64,000 nt of DNA from Marinifilum sp. D714 (GCF_030851345.1 NZ_JALPNU010000017.1:1-64000), one strand, 5' to 3'. Positions 27,994 through 38,121 are shown, counted from the first letter of the stretch. The notes: generated by a model not told the origin, from the letters alone. Translations and numbers: made by a program.

Positions 27994-28785
27994 TTATTCT
28001 CTTAACTGCATATTTAGCAACTCCTGAATTTTATTGGTCAAGTATACAAACTGCTCAATGCTCAACTGTTCTGGTCTTTTTGCCATCAGCTCATCTTCCA
28101 ATTTGTATTCTCCCAATATCGATTTTAAGGAGTTTCGTAAAGTTTTACGGCGTTGATTGAACCCCGTCTTCACGACTCGAAAGAATAATTTTTCATCGCA
28201 CTCCAAGTTAGAGGTTGTATTTCTAGCCATCCTGATAACAGCAGATTTCACCTTTGGAGGTGGATCAAATACCTTTTCACTTACAGTAAATAAATATTCG
28301 ATATCGTAGAATGCCTGCATCAAAACACTCAATATTCCGTAAGTTTTATTTCCAGGCACAGCACTCATTCGTTCTGCAACCTCTTTTTGAATCATTCCAA
28401 CAACTTCAGGAATTTGATCACGATGCTCAAGAATTTTAAAAAATATTTGCGATGATATATTGTATGGGAAGTTTCCGATAACTGCAAAAGATTCATTAAA
28501 AATCTTTGACAAATCGTATTTTAAAAAATCCTCGCCAATAATGCGATCAGATAAATTCGGATAGTTTTCTTTTAAATAAGCTACAGATTCAGTATCAATC
28601 TCAACTACGTGCGTTTCGAATGCATCGTTTTGCAATAAATATTGTGTCAAAACTCCCATCCCAGGGCCAATTTCCAAAACCTTAGAAACATTCTCAGCCT
28701 TTAAACCAGTCACAATCTTTTTTGCAATATTGAGGTCTTTTAAAAAGTGCTGTCCCAGATTTTTCTTCGCCCTAACGTATCCCAT
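27994..28785 (-). CDS. rsmA: 16S rRNA dimethyladenosine transferase
   Basis: RsmA/KsgA (263 residues) dimethylates the two adjacent adenines in helix 45 of 16S rRNA. SAM-binding motif I reads [16 protein letters not shown]. The catalytic motif is NFPY, a common variant of [18 protein letters not shown] near the C-terminus is the RNA-binding signature. Confidence 0.95.
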   Translation of the reverse strand: MGYVRAKKNLGQHFLKDLNIAKKIVTGLKAENVSKVLEIGPGMGVLTQYLLQNDAFETHVVEIDTESVAYLKENYPNLSDRIIGEDFLKYDLSKIFNESFAVIGNFPYNISSQIFFKILEHRDQIPEVVGMIQKEVAERMSAVPGNKTYGILSVLMQAFYDIEYLFTVSEKVFDPPPKVKSAVIRMARNTTSNLECDEKLFFRVVKTGFNQRRKTLRNSLKSILGEYKLEDELMAKRPEQLSIEQFVYLTNKIQELLNMQLRE

Positions 28786-28831
28786 ACATATTCCTTATTT
28801 ATCCTCTTTTAAACATGCACCTGTGATTAAT

Positions 28832-28839
28832 CAAAGTTA
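28832..28839 (-). promoter_or_regulatory. Candidate promoter of rsmA-mgtE
   Basis: Minus strand TAACTTTG, exact TAnnTTTG match, about 40 bases before the rsmA start after allowing for the transcription start. Confidence 0.5.
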
Positions 28840-28878
28840 AAAACGGCAGCTTTTCAAAGGAGATTTCAAACATTTACT

Positions 28879-28886
28879 TATTTTTG
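28879..28886 (+). promoter_or_regulatory. Candidate promoter of the genes at 29007 and 30029
   Basis: TATTTTTG, exact TAnnTTTG match, divergent from the rsmA promoter. The 115-base leader can form nested stems: CGGC/GCCG (28905-28908, 28946-28949) around AATACC/GGTATT (28922-28927, 28937-28942). Confidence 0.5.
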
Positions 28887-29006
28887 TAGCTTACATTTAA
28901 TGCTCGGCAAAATTAGGACTTAATACCGAATAAGTTGGTATTCGCGCCGAAAAATTAATCATTGTTAGTTTTTTCTGTATAAATTCTAACATTAAAAATA
29001 TCAAAA

Positions 29007-30026
29007 TTGAAGAAAAAGCTCGCAAATACTCTTAAATTTTTAATCTTCTTTTCAATAGGTGCATCTTTATTTTGGATCACTTACAGAGATCAAAATGCAT
29101 CGGAACTTTTATACACATTAAAAAATGATGTAAATTACTACTGGATTCTTCTTTCTTTGTTTTTTGGCTTATTAAGTCACATTAGCAGAACCATCAGATG
29201 GAACCTATTAATTGAGTCGTTAGGTAAAAGACCCAGAACTGTAAATACATTCCTTGCCGTAATGGTAGGCTACTTCGCCAACCTGGCCTTACCAAGAATG
29301 GGAGAAATCTCAAGATGTGGAATCATTAGTAAATATGAAAAGATTTCTTTTTCTCAATTGGTAGGAACAGTTGTTCTGGAAAGAGTTCTTGATATCATCA
29401 TGCTTATTGTATTCTTATTAATTGCCTTATCTACTCAGTTTTCTGTAATTGCCAACTTTTTCGCTAACAACCCTGAGGTAAGTGAAAAGCTTTCAAATGT
29501 ATTTGCCTCTGCTTATACTTTATACACATTAATTGCAGTTACCCTTGTAATTTGGTTACTAAGAAAGAAGTTTAGGCATACTGTTTTTTTCAAAAAAATA
29601 GACCAAACACTTCAAAACTTTATGGATGGTTTTAGAACCATTAAAAAAATAGAAAACAAATGGCCTTTCATTCTGCACACTGTTTTCATTTGGGTGATGT
29701 ATTACCTAATGACCTACATTTGTTTCTTTAGTTTTGGCTTTACCTCCAACCTTCCAGCACTTGCTGGATTAACAGTATTTGTGATGAGTGCTTTTGGAAT
29801 GGTAGCACCCGTACAAGGAGGAATTGGAGCATGGCATTTCATGGTAATTGGCACATTATTAGTATATCTTCCTGGTGTAAACAACATCGAAAGCATGTCC
29901 AGAAGCTTTGCCTTGGTTGTTCACGGAGCCCAAACTGCCATGATAATAATTGTAGGAGCATTATCTGTTATTGCCCTACCTTTTGCCAACAGAAAAGAAT
30001 TAATTAACAACAAAGCAAAAGCCTAA
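29007..30026 (+). CDS. Lysylphosphatidylglycerol synthase-type transmembrane protein (UPF0104/AglD family)
   Basis: A 339-residue protein with about eight membrane helices and the family's conserved pieces: SHISRTIRW, then YFANLALPRMGEISRCGIISKYEKISFSQ and AFGMVAPVQGGIGAWH. These proteins share the flippase-like domain of MprF and are thought to move or build lipid-linked compounds, without the C-terminal transferase. It starts at TTG (29007): the frame is closed upstream by a stop at 28980 with no ATG between. Two bases separate it from the following GNAT gene. Confidence 0.82.
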   Translation: MKKKLANTLKFLIFFSIGASLFWITYRDQNASELLYTLKNDVNYYWILLSLFFGLLSHISRTIRWNLLIESLGKRPRTVNTFLAVMVGYFANLALPRMGEISRCGIISKYEKISFSQLVGTVVLERVLDIIMLIVFLLIALSTQFSVIANFFANNPEVSEKLSNVFASAYTLYTLIAVTLVIWLLRKKFRHTVFFKKIDQTLQNFMDGFRTIKKIENKWPFILHTVFIWVMYYLMTYICFFSFGFTSNLPALAGLTVFVMSAFGMVAPVQGGIGAWHFMVIGTLLVYLPGVNNIESMSRSFALVVHGAQTAMIIIVGALSVIALPFANRKELINNKAKA

Positions 30027-30028
30027 AA

Positions 30029-31207
30029 ATGGGGACTTATACGATCATAGAGGTAAATGATGACAATACTAAAAAAGAATTTCTAGAATTACCTGTTCGA
30101 TTGTATCGAAACGAAAAGAATTGGGTTAGACCACTTGATTTTGAAATCAACAATACATTCAACCCAAAGGAAAATAAAATGTTTCAACAAGGAGAGTGTT
30201 GCCGTTGGATCATGACCAATGAATCTAATGAAACCATTGGACGAGTTGCTGCATTTATTGATTACAAATCAAAAGATTTGAATGATCAGCCAACTGGAGG
30301 AATGGGATTTTTCGAATGCATAGAAAACAAAGACGCTGCTTTTACCCTGTTTGATCATTGTAAAAAATGGCTACAAAAGAGAAACATAGAAGCCATGGAT
30401 GGCCCAATAAATTTTGGAGAAAGACATCAATGGTGGGGCTTGCAGGTTGAAGGCGAACACCGACCTGTTTACAATATGCCATATCATAAATCCTACTATA
30501 AAGAATTTTTTGAAGAGTACGGATTTCAGGTATACTTTAAACAGTTTACCTACAAAACAATTTTCTCGCCAGATAGCTTAAGCGATATCATTAAATGGAA
30601 AGCAGATAGACTAAGTAAAAATCCTGATTACAGAGTTGAGCATTTTTCTAAATCAAAAACTCAACGATTTATTAAGGATTTTGTACATATATATAATGAA
30701 GCATGGGTTAAAGAAATCCCAGGAATCGATGGCATCACTGAACACCAAACCCAAACGCTTTTTGATGATCTTAAGCCAATCATTCATGAAAAACTCATGT
30801 GGTTTGCCTATTATAAAGATCAGCCCATTGGATTTTTTATCATGATTCAGGACTTGAATGAATACCTGCAACACATTAATGGTAAAATTACACTTTATGG
30901 AAAATTAAGATTCCTTTACTATAAATACTTCCAAAGAAACAAAAATGCAATTGGCTTAATTTTCGGTGTCGTTCCGGAGTTTCAAAAAAGAGGAATCGAA
31001 GCTGCTATGATTTACGAATTTTCAAAATCAGGCTTGGATAAAAAATTCCCATTTCGGACTTTAGAGATGAATTGGATTGGTGATTTCAATCCTAGAATGA
31101 GTCATTTAATGAAACACATTGGTGCTGAAGTATACAAAACTCATCACACCTATCGTAAACTGTTCGATGAGAAGAAAAAATTTAAACGATCAGAAATCAT
31201 ACAATAA
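30029..31207 (+). CDS. GNAT-fold acyltransferase-like protein
   Basis: A 392-residue cytoplasmic protein. The C-terminal half carries the acetyl-CoA-binding stretch of GNAT enzymes (LIFGVVPEFQKRGIEAAMIYEF, about 305-325), followed by LEMNWIGDFNPRMSHLMKHIGAE, typical of the last strand-helix-strand of the fold. The N-terminal half looks like a second, diverged GNAT or FemAB-like lobe. The substrate is unknown. The tight coupling to the flippase-like gene suggests both act on the same lipid or envelope compound (inference). Confidence 0.7.
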   Translation: MGTYTIIEVNDDNTKKEFLELPVRLYRNEKNWVRPLDFEINNTFNPKENKMFQQGECCRWIMTNESNETIGRVAAFIDYKSKDLNDQPTGGMGFFECIENKDAAFTLFDHCKKWLQKRNIEAMDGPINFGERHQWWGLQVEGEHRPVYNMPYHKSYYKEFFEEYGFQVYFKQFTYKTIFSPDSLSDIIKWKADRLSKNPDYRVEHFSKSKTQRFIKDFVHIYNEAWVKEIPGIDGITEHQTQTLFDDLKPIIHEKLMWFAYYKDQPIGFFIMIQDLNEYLQHINGKITLYGKLRFLYYKYFQRNKNAIGLIFGVVPEFQKRGIEAAMIYEFSKSGLDKKFPFRTLEMNWIGDFNPRMSHLMKHIGAEVYKTHHTYRKLFDEKKKFKRSEIIQ

Positions 31208-31240
31208 AAGAAAAGGCTGCAAATTGCAGCCTTTTCTTTT
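31206..31240. terminator. Bidirectional terminator between the GNAT gene and recQ
   Basis: A 17-bp perfect inverted repeat around 31223 (core GGCTGCAA / TTGCAGCC) flanked by A-rich and T-rich arms. It begins inside the stop codon of the GNAT gene. Confidence 0.9.
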
Positions 31241-31256
31241 ATCTAAATTTAAATCT

Positions 31257-33434
31257 CTATAATCCATTTTCCGAATGAAATAGAATTCGCATTAAACGAA
31301 TATCCTCCTCTGAATAATCTTCTTCTCCTAATTCATCAAGAGCATCATCTATATTATCTGTTTCAGCTTCATAGAAATAATCCAGAATCTCTTCCTGCTT
31401 ATCTTCATCTATAACTTCATCAACATAATAGTCAAGATTTAGCTTGGTTCCTGAATATACAATTGCTTCCATCTCTTTCAGCAAATCTTCATATTCCATT
31501 CCTTTTGCTTCAGCAATATCCTCTAAATCTAATTTTCTATCAATACTCTGGATGATATATACCTTAAATTTCGATTTATCAGCTACCGAACGAACTACCA
31601 TATCTTGAGGTCTTTCAATATCATTTTCCTCAACATGTTTCGAAATAAGCGCAACAAAATCTTTACCAAAGCGCTTGGCCTTACCAGCACCAACACCTTG
31701 AATATGTGACAATTCTTCAATATTTGTAGGGTAATGAATTGCCATTTCTTCTAAAGAAGGATCCTGGAAAACTACATAAGGAGGCACATCTTTTTGTTTA
31801 GCAACTTTTTTTCGAAGATCTTTTAACATCGACAGTAAAGCTTCATCCATTGCAGCAGTCCCTCCACTTTTGGGAGCTTCAGCATCTACTCCTTCAAAAT
31901 CATGATCATCAGTCAACATGAATGGATATGGTTTCTCCAAAAAGGCATGTCCTTCAGGGCGAATTTTAATTACACCATATTGCTCAATGTCTTTTTCAAT
32001 AAATGAATTTATTAATGCACGACGATATACCATATTCCAAAAATGCTGGTCTTTCTCATCACCATCTCCATACAAGTCAAGTTGATCGTGCTTATATGAT
32101 TTTATTGCAGAATTTTGAGAACCTATTAAAATGTTCACCAAATGATCTACTTTAAATCTTTCCTTTACATCTTTAACAAGATTTAATGCTTTAACCACAT
32201 ATTCTTCACCCTGAAACTCCTTTTTAGGATGTAAACAATTATCACAATTGCCACAATTTTCATCCGAGTGTTTCTCTCCAAAGTAATGCAATAATACAGT
32301 ACGCCTACAAACCGCAGATTCAGCATAAGAAACTGTCTCCATTAAAAGTTGCTTGCCAATTTCCTGCTCAGCAACAGGTTTGCCCTGCATAAATTTTTCC
32401 AACTTCTGTATATCCTTATAGCTATAGAAAGTCAAACAACGCCCCTCGCCACCATCACGACCAGCTCTACCTGTTTCCTGATAATAACCCTCCAAACTTT
32501 TCGGAATATCGTAGTGAATTACAAAACGCACATCTGGTTTATCAATACCCATCCCAAATGCAATAGTAGCAACCACAACATCTACATCTTCCATCAAGAA
32601 TTTATCCTGATTTCCCGATCTGGTTGAGGAATCCATACCTGCATGGTAAGGCACAGCTTTTATTCCATTTACCTGAAGCGTTTCAGCCAACTCTTCAACT
32701 TTTTTTCTACTTAAGCAGTAAATAATACCTGATTTACCTGTATTCCCTTTAATAAATTTGATAATCTCTTTGGTCGCATTTACTTTAGGTAACACCTCGT
32801 AGTATAGATTTGGTCTATTAAATGAAGATTTAAAGACTGTTGCATCCAACATCCCAAGGTTTTTCTGAATATCATGCTGAACTTTAGGTGTAGCAGTTGC
32901 GGTTAGTGCAATAATTGGCGCATTCCCAATTTCCTGAACTATCGGCCTGATCTTTCTGTATTCTGGTCGGAAATCATGTCCCCATTCCGAAATACAATGA
33001 GCTTCGTCCACTGCATAAAAAGAAATCTTAACCTGTTTTAAGAATTCAATATTACTCTCCTTTGTCAACGATTCAGGTGCGACATACAACAATTTGGTAC
33101 GTCCTTCTATTACATCCTCTTTAACTTTTAAAGTTGCCGATTTTGATAATGACGAATTCAAAAAGTGTGCAATCCCATCATCCTCTCCAAAATTCCTCAT
33201 TGCATCCACCTGATTTTTCATCAGTGCAATAAGTGGAGATATAACGATTGCAGTTCCTTCCAATATTAATGAAGGCAATTGATAACAAAGTGATTTCCCC
33301 CCTCCTGTTGGCATCAACACGAAGGTATCTTTACCGTCTAATATATTTTGAATTACTGGCTCTTGATTCCCCTTGAAATGCTCAAATCCAAAATACTTCT
33401 TTAAATTAGAAGATAATTCAAAGTTTTTTCCCAT
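31257..33434 (-). CDS. recQ: ATP-dependent DNA helicase RecQ
   Basis: A 725-residue 3'-5' helicase. Walker A is PTGGGKSLCYQLP, Walker B DEAHCISEWGHDFRPEY, and motif VI QETGRAGRDG. The RecQ zinc site is visible (CRR...CGNCDNC), followed by a winged helix and an HRDC domain (about 520-600). Beyond HRDC there is a tail of about 110 residues, acidic at its end (EAETDNIDDALDELGEEDYS), longer than E. coli RecQ (about 610). The gene is monocistronic. Confidence 0.95.
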   Translation of the reverse strand: MGKNFELSSNLKKYFGFEHFKGNQEPVIQNILDGKDTFVLMPTGGGKSLCYQLPSLILEGTAIVISPLIALMKNQVDAMRNFGEDDGIAHFLNSSLSKSATLKVKEDVIEGRTKLLYVAPESLTKESNIEFLKQVKISFYAVDEAHCISEWGHDFRPEYRKIRPIVQEIGNAPIIALTATATPKVQHDIQKNLGMLDATVFKSSFNRPNLYYEVLPKVNATKEIIKFIKGNTGKSGIIYCLSRKKVEELAETLQVNGIKAVPYHAGMDSSTRSGNQDKFLMEDVDVVVATIAFGMGIDKPDVRFVIHYDIPKSLEGYYQETGRAGRDGGEGRCLTFYSYKDIQKLEKFMQGKPVAEQEIGKQLLMETVSYAESAVCRRTVLLHYFGEKHSDENCGNCDNCLHPKKEFQGEEYVVKALNLVKDVKERFKVDHLVNILIGSQNSAIKSYKHDQLDLYGDGDEKDQHFWNMVYRRALINSFIEKDIEQYGVIKIRPEGHAFLEKPYPFMLTDDHDFEGVDAEAPKSGGTAAMDEALLSMLKDLRKKVAKQKDVPPYVVFQDPSLEEMAIHYPTNIEELSHIQGVGAGKAKRFGKDFVALISKHVEENDIERPQDMVVRSVADKSKFKVYIIQSIDRKLDLEDIAEAKGMEYEDLLKEMEAIVYSGTKLNLDYYVDEVIDEDKQEEILDYFYEAETDNIDDALDELGEEDYSEEDIRLMRILFHSENGL

Positions 33435-33559
33435 GCTTTAATTAGATATGCTTACTATTTTGCTATGCGGCCCGCTAAATTAATATTTTATTAGTGACCA
33501 AAAATTTTTTATGAGATGAATTTTACTCCATCTTCAATCCCCGAATTACAAAAATTAGA

Positions 33560-33567
33560 TACTTTTG
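33560..33567 (+). promoter_or_regulatory. Candidate upstream promoter of kdsD
   Basis: TACTTTTG, exact TAnnTTTG match, about 130 bases before kdsD. A second match lies closer. Confidence 0.4.
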
Positions 33568-33664
33568 TATTTTAAATTTAGATAAACACTTGTACAATTC
33601 AAAACGATTTTAGCTTTTAACAGATTTTAACTGTATGAGATAAATCAAAACAAACGAGTTTATT

Positions 33665-33672
33665 TAGCTTTG
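33665..33672 (+). promoter_or_regulatory. Candidate proximal promoter of kdsD
   Basis: TAGCTTTG, exact TAnnTTTG match, giving a leader of about 17 bases to the GTG start at 33696. Confidence 0.5.
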
Positions 33673-33695
33673 TAAAAACAAAAAATCAAGAAACT

Positions 33696-34664
33696 GTGAA
33701 GTCATCAGAGGATATTAAAAACATTGCAATTCAAACGATTGAAGAGGAAGCAAATTCCATTTATCAATTAAAAAATTACATTGATGGAGATTTTGTTAAA
33801 ACCGTAGAATTAATCCTGGAAAGCAACGGAAGAGTAGTAATTACAGGAATTGGCAAAAGTGCCAACATTGCTAATAAAATTGTTGCTACGCTAAATTCTA
33901 CAGGAACTCCTGCCCTTTTTATGCATGCAGCGGATGCAATTCATGGAGATTTAGGAATGATTCGTCCTAGCGACACTGTAATCTGCATTTCAAAAAGTGG
34001 AAATACTCCAGAAATCAAAGTTTTGGTGCCACTTATCAAAAATATGGGAAATACTTTAGTTGCTATGGTATCCGGGCTTGATTCGTTTCTCGCTTTAAAC
34101 TCTGATTATGTGCTTAAAGCTAAAATTGAAAAAGAAGCTTGTCCAAACAACCTAGCTCCTACAAATTCAACCACGGCTCAATTGGTTATGGGAGATGCAC
34201 TAGCTGTTGCACTACTGGAATGTCGTCAGTTTACGGATCGTGATTTTGCTAAATATCATCCAGGCGGTGCTTTAGGTAAAAAATTGTACCTACGCGTGAG
34301 CGATTTGGTTTCTAAAGAAAATCCTCCAAAAGTTGCCATCGATGAAAAAATCAGACCAATTATTCTTGAAATATCTTCAAAAAGAATGGGATCGACAGCT
34401 GTTGTGAACGAACAAGATGAATTATTGGGAATCATTACCGATGGAGACCTTCGTAGAATGTTGGAAAGAAATGAAGATGTGAGTCAACTTACAGCAAAAG
34501 ACATTATGACTCCAACTCCTAAAACAACCAACTCTGATGTTTTAGCTATTAATGCATTCCAAATCATGGAAAAAAACAACATTACAGGTCTAGCGGTTGT
34601 TGATGAAGGAAAATATATTGGCATGGTTCACCTGCACGATATTTTAAAAGAAGGAATTGTTTAA
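33696..34664 (+). CDS. kdsD: Arabinose-5-phosphate isomerase (KpsF/GutQ family)
   Basis: A 322-residue enzyme converting ribulose 5-phosphate to arabinose 5-phosphate, the entry to KDO and lipopolysaccharide synthesis. The SIS domain (about 35-175) shows VVITGIGKSANIANKIVATL, HAADAIHGDLG and SKSGNTPEI; two CBS domains follow (about 205-260 and 270-322). The start is GTG. It lies 27 bases before tatC. lptB, also for LPS, follows two genes later. Confidence 0.92.
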   Translation: MKSSEDIKNIAIQTIEEEANSIYQLKNYIDGDFVKTVELILESNGRVVITGIGKSANIANKIVATLNSTGTPALFMHAADAIHGDLGMIRPSDTVICISKSGNTPEIKVLVPLIKNMGNTLVAMVSGLDSFLALNSDYVLKAKIEKEACPNNLAPTNSTTAQLVMGDALAVALLECRQFTDRDFAKYHPGGALGKKLYLRVSDLVSKENPPKVAIDEKIRPIILEISSKRMGSTAVVNEQDELLGIITDGDLRRMLERNEDVSQLTAKDIMTPTPKTTNSDVLAINAFQIMEKNNITGLAVVDEGKYIGMVHLHDILKEGIV

Positions 34665-34691
34665 TATCTTAGCTTCGCAAAATAATTAACT

Positions 34692-35522
34692 ATGTCAGAA
34701 AAAGAACAACAGCAAGACGACAACCAAATGAGCTTTCTTGAACATCTTGAAGTTTTAAGATGGCACTTAATGCGTTCTGTAATAGCAGTACTTGTTTTTG
34801 CCGTTGCTGCTTTTATATTTTACGATTTCATTTTTGATTATTTAATTTTAGCTCCTAAAAATCCTGATTTCTTCACAAACAGAATGTTTGCAAGAGTAGC
34901 AGAATTTACGGGAGTTGAAGCTTTAAAAATAAACACAGAACCATTTCAGGTAATTAATATTAATATGGCAGGTCAATTTGCCACTCACATCAGTGTTTCG
35001 TTGGTGGCCGGTATTATTGCAAGTTTTCCATATATATTTTACGAGTTTTGGTGCTTTATAAAACCAGCTCTTTATTCTAACGAAAAGAAACATGCAAGAG
35101 GATCAATATTTTACACCAGCTTTTTGTTTGCTCTAGGTGTTCTTTTCGGCTATTACCTAATTACCCCACTATCTGTTCATTTCTTGGGATCGTATAGCGT
35201 TAGCGATCAAGTTATGAACCAAATAAACTTAAAATCCTACATCTCATCAATAACTTCAATTGTTTTGGCAAGTGGAGTTATTTTCGAGCTACCAGTTCTT
35301 ATTTTCTTTTTAAGTAAAATTGGCTTGGTAACTCCTGAATTTCTAAAAAAGTACAGAAAGCACTCGGTGGTATTAATCCTGATTTTATCAGCTATTATCA
35401 CTCCTCCCGATATCTTTAGTCAGGTATTGGTTTGTTTGCCGTTAATGTTACTTTATGAAATTGGCATTAAAATCTCAAAACGAATTCAGAAAAAACATCA
35501 AGCTGAATTAGATTTAGATTAG
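34692..35522 (+). CDS. tatC: Sec-independent protein translocase TatC
   Basis: A 276-residue polytopic protein with six hydrophobic segments. The N-terminal MSFLEHLEVLRWHL is the conserved Tat signal-recognition region, and FYEFWCFIKPALYSNEKK carries the conserved Phe-Pro-Glu pattern after the first periplasmic loop. A tatA gene is not present within the window, so TatA must be encoded elsewhere. The first loop is longer than in E. coli, which I take to be a lineage feature. Confidence 0.93.
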   Translation: MSEKEQQQDDNQMSFLEHLEVLRWHLMRSVIAVLVFAVAAFIFYDFIFDYLILAPKNPDFFTNRMFARVAEFTGVEALKINTEPFQVININMAGQFATHISVSLVAGIIASFPYIFYEFWCFIKPALYSNEKKHARGSIFYTSFLFALGVLFGYYLITPLSVHFLGSYSVSDQVMNQINLKSYISSITSIVLASGVIFELPVLIFFLSKIGLVTPEFLKKYRKHSVVLILILSAIITPPDIFSQVLVCLPLMLLYEIGIKISKRIQKKHQAELDLD

Positions 35523-35596
35523 GTTATAACCAGCTAATTGTAATAAACATTATTAGAGCTTGATGTAAAACACTCAGGCATTATTTATTTATTAAG

Positions 35597-38101
35597 ATGC
35601 AGATACTAAAAAAAGGATTTTTCTTTTTAAGCGTTCTTACATTTTCCTTACTAAGTTTAAATGCAATAGGGCAATCCACTAAAGTAAGAGGAAAAGTTAT
35701 TGACTCTAAAACCAAACAAGCATTACCATTTGTAAACATTGCTTATAAAGGAACAACAATTGGTACCACTACTGATTTTGATGGAAATTATTTTCTGGAA
35801 ACCAGAACTCCGGGAGATTCTATTTACATTTCATTTGTTGGATATAAAGAACGAACATTTGCAGTCCAGAAGGGTAAATTTCAAACTTTAAACGTTGAAC
35901 TTGAAGCTGAAACATTCGATCTTCAAGAGGTGGTAGTTGTTCCTGGTGAGAATCCTGCCCATGTACTTTTGCGCAAAATCATTAAAAACAAAAAGAAAAA
36001 CAATCCATCTCGCTTCAAGTCTTTCCAAGCAGAGACTTATACCAAGATGGAAATGGACCTGAATAATATTAAAGAAGATTTTAAGGATAAGAAAATCATG
36101 CGTCAGTTCCAGTTTGTTTTCGATTACATGGATACCTCGGTAATTACTGGCAAACCATATTTGCCGATTTTTATTACAGAATCTTTGTCAGATTATTATT
36201 ACCAAGATAAACCAAGAGTTGAGCGCGAAATAATAAAGGCATCACAAATGTCGGGAATTCAAGACAATGCCAGTTTGGCTCAATTCACCGGTCAACTTCA
36301 TCAAAATGTCAATGTTTACGACAACTTCATCGACCTGTTTGATATGGGATTCGTAAGTCCAATTGCAGATGGAGGATTAAGATATTACAAGTATTACCTT
36401 ACAGATAGTGCATACCGCGATGGCAATTGGTGCTATCATATGTCTTTTAAGCCTAAAAGAAAGCAAGAACCAACATTTGTGGGAGATTTTTGGGTTGCCG
36501 ATACAACTTTTGCCATTCAAAATATGCAAATGCGTATTGCAAAAGATGTAAACCTAAACTGGGTTAAAGATTTGGTAAGTAATAACGAATTTCAAAAGCT
36601 AAACGACTCAACCTGGTTTCTCAAAAAACAAAATCTGTTTGTAGATTTCATGCTTACCGAAAGAGACTCAACAAAACAAATGGGTTTCTTTGGTAGAAAA
36701 ACGGTATCCTATAAAAATGTAGAAGTTAACGTTCCCTTAAAGGAAGAGATTATAAAACTAGACAATAATGTTATCGTAAACGAAGATGCATTATCACAAC
36801 CACCAGAATATTGGGACGATGCTCGACCTTACCAATTGTCAGAGAGAGAATCTGGTATTTATGCTATGGTTGACTCTATACAAAATGTTCCTCTTTATAA
36901 GAACATTGTTGATGTAGTTACAACATTCATAACAGGTTATTACATTCATGATAAATTTGAATATGGTCCATACTATAAATTATATAGTTTCAACGAAATT
37001 GAAGGTAATCGCTTCATGTTTGGAGGAAGAACTTCAAATGAATTCAGTACTAAAATCATGCTAAATGGTCATTTGGCCTATGGTACCAAAGATGAAAAAT
37101 TTAAATATGGACTTGGATTTCTGTATATGATTAACAAACTGCCCCGAGAAACATTTGGGATGCAGTACAAACACGATATCCATCAATTGGGTAAAAGTCC
37201 AAATGCATTTACCGAAGGAAACATTTTGGCTTCACTGTTGAAACGTAATCCTAACAATAAGCTCACCATGCTGAACCAATTTGAAACCCATTACGAAAAA
37301 GAGTGGTTTCAAGGATTTTCAAATACTTTGAAGTTCAGGTATCGCGATATTAAACCAACCGAATTTGTTCCTTTTGAAGATCGCTTCGGAAATCCAATAT
37401 CAAGAATCACCGCTTCTGAATTGGAATTGAGAACACGTTGGACAAAAAACGAAAAAGTTGTTATGGGAGAATTTGAACGTGTTCATTTAGGCGGACCTAT
37501 TCCTATTGTGAATTTATATTTAACTATGGGAATGAAAAATGTACTTGGTTCAAATTACGATTATCAGAAAATTGACCTAAGTGTTGAACACACATTTGAA
37601 CTTCCGCCTCTTGGAAACTTGTACTTTTTGGCCTCAGGTGGTAAACTTTTTGGTAAAGTTCCTTACCCTTTATTGCACTTGCACGAAGGAAACGAAACTT
37701 ATGCTTTCGATCCATATGCATTTAATATGATGAATTACTATGAATTTGCAAGTGACCAATATGCAAGCTTATTTGTGGAGCATCATTTTAATGGATTGAT
37801 TTTAAATCGAATTCCATTATTTAGAAAACTAAAATGGAGAACTGTGGTTTCTGGGAAAGGCCTAATTGGTAAATTGAGCGATAAAAACAATGGATCTCTA
37901 GCTAACATGGAAGCATACATGCAATTCCCTCAAGGATTGTCAGATGTTAGTAGACCATATTTCGAGGCAAGTGTTGGAATCGAGAACATCTTCAAATTTA
38001 TCAGAATTGATGCAATGTGGCGATTAACTCATTTGGATGATAACCCTTACCAGGATTTTGAAGATTTTGGGATTCGAGCCATGCTACAAATCACTTTCTA
38101 A
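35597..38101 (+). CDS. Outer-membrane protein with carboxypeptidase-regulatory-like domain and DUF5686
   Basis: An 834-residue protein. A signal peptide (to about residue 25, ending AIG-Q) is followed by a CarboxypepD_reg-like beta-sandwich (about 30-115: VRGKVIDSKTKQALPFVNI, TTDFDGNYFL), the hallmark N-terminal module of Bacteroidetes SusC-like proteins. The remainder matches the large DUF5686 beta-barrel family and ends in Phe (MLQITF), as outer-membrane proteins do. There is no TonB-dependent plug motif, so it is not a SusC porin. Function unknown. Confidence 0.82.
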   Translation: MQILKKGFFFLSVLTFSLLSLNAIGQSTKVRGKVIDSKTKQALPFVNIAYKGTTIGTTTDFDGNYFLETRTPGDSIYISFVGYKERTFAVQKGKFQTLNVELEAETFDLQEVVVVPGENPAHVLLRKIIKNKKKNNPSRFKSFQAETYTKMEMDLNNIKEDFKDKKIMRQFQFVFDYMDTSVITGKPYLPIFITESLSDYYYQDKPRVEREIIKASQMSGIQDNASLAQFTGQLHQNVNVYDNFIDLFDMGFVSPIADGGLRYYKYYLTDSAYRDGNWCYHMSFKPKRKQEPTFVGDFWVADTTFAIQNMQMRIAKDVNLNWVKDLVSNNEFQKLNDSTWFLKKQNLFVDFMLTERDSTKQMGFFGRKTVSYKNVEVNVPLKEEIIKLDNNVIVNEDALSQPPEYWDDARPYQLSERESGIYAMVDSIQNVPLYKNIVDVVTTFITGYYIHDKFEYGPYYKLYSFNEIEGNRFMFGGRTSNEFSTKIMLNGHLAYGTKDEKFKYGLGFLYMINKLPRETFGMQYKHDIHQLGKSPNAFTEGNILASLLKRNPNNKLTMLNQFETHYEKEWFQGFSNTLKFRYRDIKPTEFVPFEDRFGNPISRITASELELRTRWTKNEKVVMGEFERVHLGGPIPIVNLYLTMGMKNVLGSNYDYQKIDLSVEHTFELPPLGNLYFLASGGKLFGKVPYPLLHLHEGNETYAFDPYAFNMMNYYEFASDQYASLFVEHHFNGLILNRIPLFRKLKWRTVVSGKGLIGKLSDKNNGSLANMEAYMQFPQGLSDVSRPYFEASVGIENIFKFIRIDAMWRLTHLDDNPYQDFEDFGIRAMLQITF

Positions 38102-38113
38102 GGATATCTTTTT

Positions 38114-38121
38114 TATATTTG
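38114..38121 (+). promoter_or_regulatory. Candidate promoter of lptB
   Basis: TATATTTG, exact TAnnTTTG match, 34 bases before the lptB ATG. Confidence 0.55.

Noticed and set aside
28905-28949. Named riboswitch or RNA family in the leader of the 29007 gene
   Set aside because: The stems are short (4 and 6 bp) and the sequence fits no family I know; noted only as leader structure.
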